The notes beneath the pieces were generated by a model. That model did no database searches and had not been told where the DNA came from. It saw only the letters and a program-made list of their open reading frames with translations. A stretch of DNA of 64,000 nt from Notamacropus eugenii (taxonomy: Eukaryota; Chordata; Mammalia; Diprotodontia; Macropodidae). Both the position numbers and the translations under genes were made by a program. The stretch spans positions 60,660,385-60,724,384 of the forward strand of contig NC_092876.1 in assembly GCF_028372415.1 (NCBI RefSeq). The letters are read 5' to 3'. Positions 1-21,557 of this stretch are shown piece by piece (position 1 is the first letter of the stretch; every line of letters starts with the position of its first letter).

Positions 1-175
1 GGGATCTTAGAAACCATCTAGTCTAACTCTTTCATTTTATAGATCAGGAAAGTGAGGCACAGAGAGGCTAGCTGACTTGCCCAGGGTCATACAACTAGTG
101 TTCAGTGTTAGAGTTGGGATCTGAACCCAGGTCCTCCTCAATTCCAGTCTGGTGTTCTATCTATCACTTCGCTTC
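1..175 (-). repeat. MIR/THER-type SINE, reversed
   Basis: Contains the reversed MIR core: a GAGGCACAGAGAGG stretch, TGACTTGCCCAGGGTCA, and a B-box-like TGAACCCAGGTC. Located in PINK1 intron 5. The stretch 176-1166 holds no gene; another MIR tail lies at about 980-1060. Confidence 0.8.
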
Positions 176-1166
176 TGTCCACAAGTGCAAGATCTCTTAG
201 GTAGTAAGATGGCCTTCTGGAGCCTTACAATTCCAAATCCATAAGGACACCTATGGCATTTTTTCTTTTAATGCAGTTGATAAATAGTAAATGACCACTG
301 TTTTTTTCTGTTCCTTAATTTTGGATATTTGCAAATTGGTTTTTCGTAAATCAGGGCACACCCTTCACTACACCTGGTCTTCCAGTCCTCTGGGATGCCA
401 GCGAGAGAAATGATTATTAACAGCCATTGATTTGGAGAGATTCAAGTCCTGATTTCAAAAGTTGAGTCTCTTGAAGCATATTACTGGCACTGAGTCCGAA
501 CTTCCTCAACAGTCTTGATCAGACTCTACCAGATGGGGAAGCCATGGTGCTCCACTCAGATTTGGGGGAGCTCAAGGCTGGCAGTGGTCTCTCCTTGACG
601 TGATTTCATTCTCAGTCGTTCTTTGTAATATTCATTGATTAATTGTTAACCAATCAAGAGTTGATTGGTACCCTCAGAACACCCATCTTCCAATGGATAT
701 ATAAGCAGTAAGCTCAATATCATGGTGGTCTTTGGTCCAAGAGAGAAATGGCCAGATGACCATCCTTTTATTAAAAGGCTGGTGTTATTAATAAAATAAT
801 TACATAACCCAGAAATCGTCTCAAACTGTATAAGCACCACACCAGCCATTTTCCCAAATAGACCCTGTCCTCACTGCCCAGATGCCTGGCCCCTTTGACC
901 TGTCTTCTGCTGCAGTGAGAGGCAGCAGCAGGTTTCATAAAGTGCCCTGGACTAGAAATTGGCAATGGTCTGGTCCTAACTTGTCCTGTGACACTGAAGG
1001 GGTCTCAGCTTCCTCATCTGTAAAATGAGAGGGGTTGGACCAGGTGACCCCCAGGACCAGTCAGTGACCCATTGCTTTAGGTCTGAAGCCAGTGGGAATT
1101 GGAGAAGGGAGGGAGAAGGGTCCTCTCCATTGATTGTTCATTGACTCTTACCTGTTGCTTTACCAG

Positions 1167-1294
1167 CTGGCTGCCCCTGGCTGGTAATAACAGATTTTGG
1201 CTGCTGTCTGGCTGATGAGAGCATTGGCCTCCAATTGCCTTTCACCAGCTGGTACGTGGACCGGGGAGGAAATAGCTGCTTGATGGCTCCTGAG
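1167..1294 (+). CDS. PINK1: PINK1 coding exon 6 (human numbering)
   Basis: The acceptor is ttaccag and the donor gtaact. The exon begins in phase 1 and encodes [20 protein letters not shown] followed by [22 protein letters not shown]. The DFG magnesium-binding motif and the APE end of the activation segment are both present. The serine equivalent to human S402, an autophosphorylation site, is kept; the residue before it is Thr instead of Ser. Confidence 0.96.
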
Positions 1295-4200
1295 GTAACT
1301 CTTGCTGTGTGTTTGTCATCAGGCAAGAACCCCTCCCTGTATTTGATGGTTGGGTTTTCCCCCGTTACACAGTGGGTCCAAGATCTCACCCTCCGTTATT
1401 CTCTAAGACCTTGGTCTCTGCATGTGTGTGGTGGATATAAAGAGCACTGGATCTGGAGAGAGAGCTCAGTTCAAATCCAGGCTCAGACACAAGTGGTGAG
1501 GCTGAAGGCAGAGTCACTTGACTTCTGAGCCTCCATTTCTTCTTTAAAATGGAGATAATACTTTTGAGGAAAATGCTTTGTAATCCTTCAGGTGCTACAT
1601 GAATATAGATTATGTTTTCTGGCCCATAACACTCAATGAAGACCTTTTCTAACCATTACTAGGAGGACATTTAACTTTTTGTAAGTTCTATCTGAGCTTA
1701 AAAAGGACATGGGAGGTTCTCTAAGTAAGGAGCAAGTCTAGTCATGCCAGGGCCAGCAAATGCCCATTGTGATTTTGACTTACGTAAGTAGACCACATGA
1801 CCTACAGTCTTTATCGAAATACCAAGAGCACAGAGGTGGCAGGTGTTCCACCTTTTTCTTATTTCTCATGCAGGTGTCAACAGCCTGTCCTGGTCCTGGG
1901 GTAGTGATTGACTACAGCAAAGCTGACGCCTGGGCAGTGGGAGCAATTGCCTATGAGATCTTTGGACTCCCCAATCCCTTCTATGGACATGGCAAGACCC
2001 AGCTGGAAAGCCGCAGTTACCATGAGTCTCAGCTTCCTGAACTGCCAGAGAATGTGCCCTTGGATGTGAGGCAGCTGGTGAAGGCACTGCTCCAACGAGA
2101 TGCCAGCAAGGTGAGGACTGATGCCAACCCCATTTCTGTCACCTTTAGTTTGTTACCTGGGACACTGTCTTAAGGCCTGAAAACTCAGTTCACCTGCAGG
2201 GGCTGCCAGGTTTTGATGAGCACTAACTGAGAAACTGGTAGGTAACACAGAGAGTTACATATAATAAGCTCAAAATGTATTTAGTTTTTCTGCCAAGCAG
2301 GGGGCCACATGGCTAAGCAGATGATTGGTCAGAATCCTAGGAATTTCAGTTCATTTTCCTCGCTTTGGGAGAGTATATAAATTGTTAGGTGTCATTTAGA
2401 AGAAAGGGCAGAGCCAAGATGGTAGATGCAATGACCCAGCCAAACTCTCTCAACGTTTCCCCCCAACTTTATAGTAACACCTCAAATCAAATTTGGGAAC
2501 AGGAGAGCCAAGAAAAGGACAGGGTGAATATCTCTCCAGCACTCTGAAGGAGAGGTCTGACGCTGAGGTGGGGGGCAACCAGGAGCACACACAGTGACAG
2601 TACTAGCACTGGGCCTTGGAGGTGGGCAGCTCCATCTTTGGGAGCCTACTGGACAGAGATGGAAAGGGATGATTAGATAGCTGGTCAGAGATTACAGGGC
2701 ACCCTGAGCTGATACTGCATGCAGGACCAAGTGCTGTTGGGCAGCTCTATTGCCCATACCTAGTTCTGGGTCTTGGTTCCAAGGCAGAGAGGAGCACCAG
2801 CACTTGGACTGTAGGGAAGCTGGGGCTGTTCCTGGCAAAAGACCAGAGCACAGATCAGGAGAGCAGTAGCTCACACCTCTCCCCAGATCATACCTCCTTG
2901 GAAAATTTGCAGGCCTCACTGCCCCTTCTCCTTCCCCCTACCCCCATCCCCACCCCACCCCCAGCTAACTGAAAACAGCAGCAGGAAAAAGCCTGAAGCT
3001 TGGAACAGTACCTTCCTTCCTCCTAAGGTGAACAGAGCCCAACTTTAATATAAAATTCAAAGTCAAGAAACAGTCTGGAAAAATGAGAAAAATGACACAC
3101 ACACACACAAAAAAAAGAACTTGACAAAGGCTCCTCTGGTGGCAGGGAAGACCAGAAAACAGTGAGAAAACAACTCCAAACAAAAGCCCTAAAGCAGTGG
3201 GAGCGGGGGGTGCAAACTGTACACAAGCCCAGTGAGAATCCTGAAAGAGTTAAAGACGAGATAAAAGTGATGGAGGAAAAATTGGAGAAAGTGATGCAAG
3301 AAAATGATAAAAAGAGAAGAGCTTAGTAAAAGAGGCATAAGACAAGTTGAAAATAACAACTAAGAAGGCAGAGTAAGGGCAGGGACTCCCAAATTCCCCT
3401 CCAAACAACTTTAAAATCACACCTTAAGATGAATTCTAGAGTGGCAGAACTAATAAAAGGACAAGAGGAAACAATTTTTCAGCCCAAGACAACTTAAATG
3501 GTTGGCAGAGAAGGTCTGCCTCACTGGGGTCAGAATGGAGCACAGTCCAGTGCAGGCTTCACCCTACAAACCAGTGGCAGGCCTTGGGGATGACTGAATT
3601 GATAGGAACAGCTTCCAGGGTCCACAGATAGTAATGGCTCCTTTGCTGTTGCCATCGTCCCAAGGTGAGGAAGAGCGCTGGCACTAGCCGCAGGTGCATA
3701 CACAGCTGCAAGGGAGTGGGGGACCTTGGTCACGAGTCCGGGGTGGGAAAGATGCTTGTGCTCAGTCAGAGGCCAGGAGAGCAGTGACCATACCTCTCCT
3801 TAGTTCATAACAACCTGGAAAAACTGAAAACTTAGAGACTCCCCAAACTAGCTCTGTAAACAGCAGGGACAATGCCCAACTGCCCCACCCCAAGAGCAGA
3901 GCCCAACTTTCACATAAAGTTAAAAGCCAGGAAATAGGCTGGAAAAGCGAGCAAACAACACAAAGAACAGAACCATAGAAAGCTACAGTGGTGACAGGGA
4001 AGGACAAAACACAAACTTTTTGTCTGTGTTTCTTTCACAGCATGACTATTACGGATACATTTTGCATGATTACACATGTATAACCTGTATCAAATTGCTT
4101 GCCTTCTCACTGGGGGGTAGGGGGGAGAGGAAGGGAAAGAATTTGGAACTCAAAGTTTTAAAAACAAATGTAAAAAATTAAATGCTGAATTAGAAAAGAA

Positions 4201-7200
4201 AGAAAAAATTTTAAAAATTAAAAAAATAAAATGAGCTCCTCGAGAGCAAAACTGAAATAAAATATTGACTTTAAAAAAAATACAAACTCAGAAGATGAAA
4301 AAGTCAAATGCAGCTACATCCAAAGCCTCAAACAGAAATGTGAATTGGTTTCAGGCCAAAAGAAAAAAATTCCTAGAAGAGGATTTTAAAAATCATGTAA
4401 GAGAAATAGAGGAAAAATTGGGAAAAGAAATGTGATACAAGAAAATTGTGAAAAAAGAGTCAGCAACTTGGTAAAAGAGACACACACACTCACACACACA
4501 CACAAAACACTGAAGAAAATAACACCTTAAAAATAGATCAAATGGTAAAAGAGGCACAAAAATTCACTGAGGAGAAGAATTTCTTAAAAAGCAGACCTGG
4601 CCAAATGGAAATGGAGGTACAAAAGCTCAATGAAGAAAATGATCCTTAAAAATTAGAATTGGGTAAGTGGAAACTAATGACTATGCCATGAGACACTAAG
4701 AAGCAATAAAATAAAGACAAAAATATGAAAAAATAGAAGAAAAGATGAAACACCTTACTGGAAAAACAAATGATCTGGGGAATAGAATGAGGATGAATGA
4801 TTTAGCAATTATTGGACTGCCTGAAAGTCATGATCAAAAAGAGAGGCTAGAAATCATATTTCAAGAAATTATCAAGGAAAACTGCCCTGATATCTTGGAA
4901 TCAGCAGGTAAACTGGAAATCAAAAGAATTTACCCATCACTTCCTGAAAGAAATCCCCAAAATGAAAACTCCCAAGAATATTTTAGCCAAATTCCAGACT
5001 TCCCAGATCAAAGAGAAAATATTACAAACAGCCAGGAAGAAACAATTCAAATATTGTGGAGCCACAAGGTTTAGCAGCTTTCAAGTTAAAGGATTAGAAA
5101 GCGTGGAATATGATATTCTGGAAGACAAAGGAGCTAGAATTACAACCAAGAAGAACATATGTAGCAAAACTGATTACAATTTAGGGGAAAGAAATGGCTA
5201 TTTGATGAAGTAGAGGACTTTCAAGCATTCCCAATGAAAAGCCCAGAGCCAAACAGAAAACTTGACTTTTAAATACCAGACTCAAAAGAAACATAAAAAG
5301 GCAAACATGAAAATCATAAAGGACTCAAGATTAAACTGCTTATATTCCTACATAGAAATTCCTACATGGCAAAATAATGCTTTGTAATTCCTAAAAATGT
5401 TATCGCTATTAGGGCAGCTAGGAGTCTACATAGTCTGAGGACACAAGTGTGAGCTGATTTGTGTTGTGATGATCTTGGTGGGGGGAAAGAAGGGGTGAGA
5501 AAGAGGGATGCACTGGGAGAAGGGGGAAAGGAGAAGCAGAATGGGGAAAATTACCTCACATATGCAAGAAAAAGCTTTTACAGGGGAGGAGGAAATTGTC
5601 AGGGGATGGGGGTGGCTCACTTTTATCAGAATTGGTTCAGAGGGAAGACCGTACATCCAGACACAGTTGGGTACATCTGTCTTACCAAGTGGAGAAGGGG
5701 GCAGGAGTGATAAAAGGAGGCAGTGTTCAGAAGCAAAACAGACTTTGAAGGAGGAACAGGATAGAAAGAGAGAACAAACAATAAAATGGGATGTAGGGAA
5801 ACACATGGTAATTATACCTGTGAATGGGATGAATTCACACATAAAATGGATAGCAGAATGAGTTAAAAACCAGAATTCAACAAAATGTTGTTTACTTGAA
5901 ACAGGTTGGAATAAGGGGCTAGAGCAGAATCTATTTATGCTTTATCTGAAGTAAAAAAAAAAAAAGGCAGGGGTAGCAATCATGATCTCAGACAAAGCAA
6001 AACAGACCAATTAAAAAAGATGATCAGGGAAACTATTTTGCTAAGACACCATAGACAATGAATACCAAAATCTTTACAGCAAGTTTTTTTGATAAACACT
6101 TCATTTCTGAGCCAATGTATAAAAATAAGAACCATTCCCCAGTTAATAATGGTCATAAGATGTAAACAGGCAATTTGCAGAAGAAATAAAAGCTATCAAG
6201 TCATATGAAAAATTTATGTAAATCACTAAAAGGGAAATGCAAATTAAAACTCTGAGCAACCACTTCACATTCATCAGATTGACTAACATGGCAGAAAAGG
6301 ATGACAGTGCTGAAAAATTATGGAAAAATGGACTGAGAGCTTGGTGGAGTTGTGAACTGGTCCAACTATTCTGGAGAATAACCATACTGTGCATACCCTT
6401 TGACCCAGCAGTTCCACTACTAGGTGTGTATCAAAAGAGAGATCAAAGAAAAAGGAAAAAGACCTATTTGTACAAAAAATATTTATAGCAGCTTTTTGTG
6501 GTGGCATAGAATTGGAAATTGAGGGGATGCCCATCAACTGGGGAGTGGCAGAACAAGTTGTGGTTTATGATTGTGATGGAGTACTATTGTGCTATAAGAA
6601 ATTAGGGGGATGGTTTCAGAAAAACCCGGACTTATATGAACTGACATGGAGTAAAGTGAGCATCGTTGTATATAGTAACAGTATTGTAATTATGATCAAC
6701 TGTGAAAGACTTAGCTATTCTGACAGTGATCCAAGATGATTCCAAAAGAATCATGAATGCTATTCACCTCCAGATAATTGATGAACTCTTGAGTGCAAAG
6801 TATTTTTTCCTTTTTTTTTGCAACATGGCTGATATAGACACGTTTTATGTGACTGCATACATATAACTGATATAATGCTTGCCTTCTCAGTGGATGGAGG
6901 AGGGAATTTGGAGCGCAAAGAAAATTTCAGTATTAAATAAAGGGAAAAAATAGAAGTTATTTAGAGAAGAAAGCTGACTTTGGGGAAGGAATTTTCAGCA
7001 TCGAGGTGGAGTAGCGCAGATTTCAGCAGGTATAGACTGGCCAAAAGGCTTCCCAGGAGTAGAGGTAGACATTTTGAATTTGTGCTAAAGGCAAAAGAAC
7101 TAATTATCATTTAACTAAAACAATTGAGAAAATGTATATGAGAGAAGTTTTAGCTTCTGAAATGCTTCCTCTTCTTTACAAGAAACAGCAGCTAGACCAC

Positions 7201-7562
7201 CTATCTCCCAGGATGGTTGAGGGTCACGTGCTTATGTATTTAGTACAGTAAGGTCAGTTGTGGGGTAATTGTATTATGACTCTTTCTCCTTTTTCCTCTT
7301 TTAGAGGCCTTCTGCCCGAATAGCAGCAAATGTGCTCCATTTAAGCCTCTGGGGTGAAAGCATTTTAGCAATGAAGAGTCTGAAATCAGACAAGATGATT
7401 GGCTGGCTCCTTCACCAATCAGCGGCTGCTCTGCTGACCGACCGGCTGATAGAGGGGAGCAGGGTAGAAACCAAAATGAAGATGTGCTTCCTGGCTAACC
7501 TGGAGTATGAAGCCCTCTGTCAGGCTGCATTCCTTCTCTGTTCCTGGAGGGTGGCCCCTTGA
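1167..7562 (+). CDS. PINK1: PINK1, 3' part (last three coding exons)
   Basis: Coding exons are 1167-1294, 1874-2110 and 7305-7562. PINK1 is the mitochondrial serine/threonine kinase that phosphorylates ubiquitin and Parkin on damaged mitochondria. The translated exons align with human PINK1 from about residue 375 to the C-terminus: DFG motif, activation segment ending in APE, C-lobe, then the C-terminal extension ending LCSWRVAP. Exon sizes of 128, 237 and 258 bp equal the human sizes as I remember them. Splice sites are AG/GT and phases join cleanly. Exons 1-5, with the targeting signal, the inserts and the HRD motif, lie left of the window. The only long intron, 2111-7304, is packed with L1 sequence. 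The gene is tail-to-tail with DDOST. Confidence 0.96.
1430..1600 (+). repeat. MIR-type SINE
   Basis: Has GAGCACTGGATCTGGAG, a B box (AGTTCAAATCC), and the TCACTTGACTTCTGAGCC and AAAATGGAGATAATA tail parts of MIR, in PINK1 intron 6. Diverged. Confidence 0.7.
1874..2110 (+). CDS. PINK1: PINK1 coding exon 7
   Basis: Exactly 79 codons in phase 0, with acceptor catgcag and donor gtgagg. It encodes the kinase C-lobe, including [20 protein letters not shown], where the Asp-Ala-Trp is the family's version of the DxWSxG helix motif. It ends in RDASK. Confidence 0.97.
2402..3360 (+). repeat. L1 LINE 5' region
   Basis: Begins GGGCAGAGCCAAGATGG, a typical marsupial L1 start, and runs through 5' UTR into coiled-coil coding sequence of ORF1 near 3240-3340. 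Non-functional relic in the last PINK1 intron. 2111-2401 shows no recognised feature. Confidence 0.75.
3361..4260 (+). repeat. second L1 piece, 5' UTR joined to 3' UTR
   Basis: 3361-4015 resembles the preceding L1 5' region (compare 3899-3960 with 3037-3098), while 4016-4190 resembles an L1 3' UTR (catgactat, tataacctgtatcaaattgcttgcc) followed by an A-rich tail. The coding part is missing, so this copy is internally deleted or a chance junction of two insertions. Confidence 0.65.
4261..6960 (+). repeat. third L1 piece with ORF1 and ORF2 C-terminal remnants
   Basis: 4745-5074 translates to an L1 ORF1-like RNA-binding segment ([20 protein letters not shown]). 6130-6640 matches the C-terminus of L1 ORF2 ([34 protein letters not shown]). 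A 3' UTR with AATAAA follows to about 6960. Both frames are broken by stops and shifts. The middle, 5215-5930, is not recognised with certainty. Confidence 0.75.
7305..7562 (+). CDS. PINK1: PINK1 last coding exon with stop
   Basis: The acceptor is ctcttttag. The exon encodes [19 protein letters not shown] and on to the stop TGA at 7560-7562. This is the end of the C-lobe plus the C-terminal extension, which packs on the kinase and helps hold PINK1 at the outer membrane translocase. 85 residues; the C-terminus aligns with human without gaps. Confidence 0.97.
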   Translation, partial: RPSARIAANVLHLSLWGESILAMKSLKSDKMIGWLLHQSAAALLTDRLIEGSRVETKMKMCFLANLEYEALCQAAFLLCSWRVAP

Positions 7563-8303
7563 TAGTCCCATGTCACCCCAGGTTTACTAAAATCACTTAG
7601 CAACATTCTTTGTGTCCTAATGGTATATCAAGGAGACTCAGTGACTTTGCAGGTGCAGGTGTGTATGCGTCAGGTAGGAAAATAAGAGATGGAGTGGAGA
7701 GGGGACTTGTGGACTCGCAGCCTCAGAGCCTTGAGCCAGAGCAAGGAAGACGCCAAAGCCTTGGATTGGCTAACTGTTGGAAGGATTTTGAAAGGAGTCA
7801 CTTCATGATCAGGTTGTAGCTATTAACTCTAGATATGCAGCAATGAGCAGGTCACTTAACCTCCAGGCTTCAGCTCCTGATCTATAAAATGAGAAGGATC
7901 AGACTAAGAGGTCACGACAAAGCCAATTCCTTGTTTGCCCAGTCACTTAGAGGGATCCTCACTTCCAGAAAATGACATTTCTTTATTTCACAACACACAA
8001 CAAGAAACAAAGTATAAACAATCCTTTTGCACCAGGGAAAGAGGCTGGGTGTGTCAGTGTGTCCAAGTCAGAGCTCTGTGGTTCTAGGGTTAGAGGCAGG
8101 GAGGGAGGAGTGGGGGGCAGAGGGTCCTACTACACAATTGTTCGGCATACAGGGTGGTCCTGGTGCATTTGTGGGAGGAGCAGGCAGAAATCCAGCTCTT
8201 GGAGCAGCTTCCCCAAAGCCTTCTATTTAGCACAGTAAGCATCTCAAACAGCTAAGCGTGCTGTGGAACATCCTTCTAAGACCTGTAGGAGCTACTGTCA
8301 AGA

Positions 8304-8309
8304 ATTAAA
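8304..8309 (+). promoter_or_regulatory. PINK1: candidate PINK1 polyadenylation signal ATTAAA
   Basis: ATTAAA lies 742 bp after the PINK1 stop and is followed by a TG-rich stretch. That gives a 3' UTR of about 0.75 kb, similar to the human one. No AATAAA is seen closer to the stop. Inferred only. Confidence 0.45.
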
Positions 8310-8630
8310 TGTGTGTTTACAAATGAATGTATGAATGAAATGAATAACAGGGACTTTGAGTGGTTTTATGTTTGGGGACAAAAATAACACCTTTCACAAA
8401 CATGTTAAAAAAAAAAAAAGCTCAGGCCCAATTACCCTAAACTATTGGCTGTAAGGAGACCTGGGTCTAAGGCCTGGTTCTGACAGTTACAAGCTACACA
8501 GACCCCTGAGCCTCATCTATAAAACAGGGGCAAGAATGGTTGTAATATTCAAAGGTGAGAGCCAATTTGTCAGCAAATACATATATGTATTATATATATC
8601 TATCATATATAGATATATATCTTATCACAG

Positions 8631-8930
8631 AAGAGGCAGCTAGGTGGTGCAGTGGATAGAGCACCAGTGCAGGACCTGAGTTCAAATCTCACCTCAGACA
8701 CTTGACACTCACTAGCTGTGTGTCCTTGAGCAAATCACTTAAACCCAATTGCCTCATCCTGGGCCATCTCCAGTCATCCTGATGAATATCTGGTCACTGG
8801 ATTCAGATGGCTCTGGAGAAGAAGTGAGGCTGGTGACCTGTACAGCCCTCCCTCATTCAAAGTCAAGCGCAAGTCATGTCATTATTTCTTTGATGGCATG
8901 GTTTTCTTTGGCAACAAAGGACAAACACAC
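8631..8930 (+). mobile_element. composite SINE: tRNA-like head plus 190-bp module
   Basis: The head has an A box (GGTGCAGTGGATAGAGC) and B box (GAGTTCAAATC). It is followed by the module CTGGGCCATCTCCAGTCA to GACAAACACAC. A 12-bp direct repeat flanks it: ATCTTATCACAG at 8619-8630 and ATCTTACCACAG at 8931-8942. The whole unit was therefore inserted as one piece. It lies between the PINK1 and DDOST ends. Confidence 0.85.
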
Positions 8931-9140
8931 ATCTTACCACAGATAATGTTTGGTATCATTTAAATGCAAAATCATTAATAACACATTAGCAACAGCTTAA
9001 GGATTCATTGCCCTAATAAGATTTTTAGTGATCTGGTACAGAGAGCCAACTGGACAAAAGATAGTCCCCTGTACAAGTAAAATGTGACTGTGTGGCTTGT
9101 GATTTACATGGATCAGGAACCAGTTAGGGAAACACCCATT

Positions 9141-9146
9141 TTTATT
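9141..9146 (-). promoter_or_regulatory. DDOST: candidate DDOST polyadenylation signal AATAAA
   Basis: TTTATT on the plus strand reads AATAAA for DDOST, about 170 bp after its stop. It is the first canonical signal downstream. It would place the end of DDOST about 0.8 kb from the proposed end of PINK1. Confidence 0.55.
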
Positions 9147-9318
9147 TCACAAGTGGGAATGAGTGGCTGCAGCCACTAAAGACCTCAGGGCACAGATGCT
9201 GGAAGAGAAATGATGCCCCACCCTCGTAGCCCAATTGTCTCTCACAGAGGTCAGGCTGATGTAGGCCACCCACACCTGCCAAACCAACAGCTCCCTAGCG
9301 TCCAAGGCCTCTGCCCCT

Positions 9319-19141
<9,823 letters not shown>

Positions 19142-19420
19142 TCTCCTGCCTCCACAGTACCCCGCGATTGCCGCTCCGGAAGCGCTCCGGCCGCAGCCGG
19201 CCAATCGCCACGAGCAGGGGCCGGAAGCAATTCGGTCTCCCGGAAGTCCGGGTGGAAGGGTATCGGCGGCGCGAGCGGAAACTCCCGAAGAGCGGGGGAG
19301 AAGACTGTTGACGCTCATTGGATAGGAAGAACGACATCCCGCCCCGACCTCCTAGGGAATGCGTCAATCCCGTTGAGCCAGCTCTACAGAGGAGGCCAAT
19401 CAGGAAAGGCCGCCTCTCTC
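19142..19420 (-). promoter_or_regulatory. DDOST: DDOST proximal promoter with CCAAT motifs
   Basis: Upstream of the DDOST start codon lie CCAAT at 19201-19205 and 19396-19400 (plus strand) and ATTGG at 19317-19321. These are candidate NF-Y sites. No TATA box is evident at the expected place, as usual for a CpG-island promoter. The transcription start cannot be fixed from sequence alone. Confidence 0.5.
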
Positions 19421-19934
19421 TCGCTCCGCCCCAGAAGGGCAGCCGCTTTGCGGCTAGTAGCAGAGCCCGCGGAACTTCCCAGCACCCCGTGCGTTCTCGG
19501 CCAACCGCTCTCTGCAGCCACTGCCCTCCCACCAGAGCATCTGTCGACGCCACTCCACGGCGGGGCTAGGGGGCGCTACTGGACTTGGGGACTGAAGGGC
19601 ACCTTGGAGACCCCCCAGCCTCCGCCCCCGTTGTGTAGATGTGAAAGCTGAGACTGGGAGAGAGCGAGCAGCGGGCCCAAGGCCACCGCGCCTGGGAGCC
19701 GGGTCCCTGAGGCCTTCGTGCCGTCGGTGTCCGCCTCCGGGCAGGGCTTGGTCCCCTCCCCTCGTTCTCACGCCCTGAACCGCTCTCTTAGGCTCCCCGA
19801 AGTCCTCTGCTTTCCCGGGGCCCAGCCCCGCCACGATTCAGCTTCCAAAGCCCCCTCCCCAGGCCTCTCTGGCCGCATCACTTCTCCGCTCAAGAACCGT
19901 CCGTGACTCTCTGCTGCCTCCTACTGGCGCAGAA

Positions 19935-20070
19935 AGTTAAAAATATCCTCGGGGCCTCAGTTTCCTCATCTGTAAAATGAGGATCATACCACCTGCTTCC
20001 CGGGGTGTGAGGACAAAAACGAGATCGTTGCAAATGGCTTTACCAAACTTAAAACCATGCATAGCTGTTT
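19935..20070 (+). repeat. MIR-type SINE tail
   Basis: GGGGCCTCAGTTTCCTCATC and TGTAAAATGAGGATCATACC match the MIR 3' part. It sits between the DDOST CpG island and the end of KIF17. 20071-20680 shows no recognised feature. Confidence 0.75.
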
Positions 20071-20817
20071 TCATCCCAAGTAGGAAAAACCCCTTGTCCA
20101 GCGCAGGTAACCGGCCCTCTCGGTAATGTCATTCATTTGCCTGGGACACGCAACCCAGAGGTGTCGAGGAAAGTCTTCTGCCCCGTCTTCCCGACGCCAA
20201 AGCTGGCCCTCGTCCCTGGCACATCACACGGTAGGCGCTTTATATTTGGGGAACTGAACCGAACCGAGGGGTGAATAGGGAAATGCACGCGAATCACCAG
20301 GAACGTCTCAGGGCAGTGGTCATAGGGAGGATGGGGGAGACGGGGCAGCGAGACACCGAGGTCGGAACACTCCAGGCCGCTACCAAATGTGCTTCTCGGG
20401 ATCACCTGGCCCTGGTTTAGAGTTCAACTGTCCACCTTGTGTATGAGGGAGCTGAGACCGGGTCAAGGATGGACCAGGGTCAGGTCAGACGCCTGGCTCT
20501 GCAGCCCCCTCATCTAACTCCAAGCCCAGCCCACCCTCCTCCGTACCATGCTGCCTCCCCTTCCCGGACTTCCCTTTGGGGGTCCAGCCCCGATGCCCCT
20601 GCTGGACAGCGGCCACAGGGTAAACAGAGCCCAGAATGGGGGTCTCCAAACAACAGACGGGAGTCATTCCGGGGGAGCTGGTCACAGTGAGGTAGTTTAA
20701 TGTGCCAGCTCCGTGGGAGGCTCCCTGTGGTCCTTGGGGAGGGCCGGCTTCCACCTGGGGCAGGAGGTTCCCCAGTGAGGCCAGGGCTTATCCCACCATC
20801 GATCTGTATACGCGCCA

Positions 20818-20823
20818 TTTATT
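20818..20823 (-). promoter_or_regulatory. KIF17: candidate KIF17 polyadenylation signal AATAAA
   Basis: TTTATT on the plus strand is AATAAA for KIF17, about 545 bp after the stop. A second candidate, ATTAAA, lies at 20701-20696. Either would end KIF17 roughly 1.5 kb upstream of the DDOST start, the two genes being in tandem. Confidence 0.5.
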
Positions 20824-21366
20824 TTTCTCATCAGGAATCCATAGCTCAATCAACAGGAGAGGCCAAAGGAGGACCCTCTTCCTCCCTCTGGTCAAATGGT
20901 TTTCTTTCCAGTCTCATCCATACAAAGAGACAGGGTGCCCTCGGTCTGAAGGGTGGCCCCCCCAGAGAACCCTTGGCGGTGGTGCGTTTGGGGAGGGGTG
21001 GTCCGCTAAGGTCCGTCAGGATCACCACTGGCGGGGCTCAGGCTGCGGGTGCAAACAAAATGGGGGAAGAGTTGGGGGCAGGAAAACAGTTACTCCTGTG
21101 TCCTTTTTAGGAGCGAGAACAGAGCTGTTGGAGTGGTTGGAGAGGTGTCCGGATCATGAAGCGAAAGGAGTCCTTCCTCGCCCTTGTCCTGCCAGCCGGG
21201 CAGGCTGAGGGCAGGCGGAAGGAGCTGTCCTCGGCCCAGGGCTGGCTGGCACCCACCCCACCCGCTCCCTCCCGCCAGAGGGGAGGGAAAGCAGAGTCCA
21301 GCCGGCCTGGACCCAGGCAGCCAGCCCGAGGCGGGGCGGGGAGGGGTGTGGGGCGGGGGGCGGTGC

Positions 21367-21557
21367 TCAGAGGGGCTCGTTGCCAAAGTTACTTTTGCTT
21401 TTCTTTCGCTTGGCCTTAGCAAAGGGGATGTCCAGGGACTCGAGACGGAAGGGCCGAGGCTGGGGCATGTCCGTGGCCTGGGTGGGCGAGATGGGTGTAA
21501 GGATGGAGGAGGCATTGTTGAGGGAGGAGTTGAGCCCGGGTGGCGAGTTATGGTAAG
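21367..21557 (-). CDS. KIF17: KIF17 last coding exon with basic signal
   Basis: Acceptor ctgtctctacag, stop TGA at 21369-21367. Encodes [20 protein letters not shown] then [20 protein letters not shown] and [17 protein letters not shown] is the known nuclear/ciliary import signal of KIF17, and the Ser after it sits in the RxxS context of the CaMKII site described in mouse. Confidence 0.96.

Noticed and set aside
4745-5213. Small host gene of 109 codons
   Set aside because: Resembles L1 ORF1 RNA-binding sequence and is embedded in L1 remnants.
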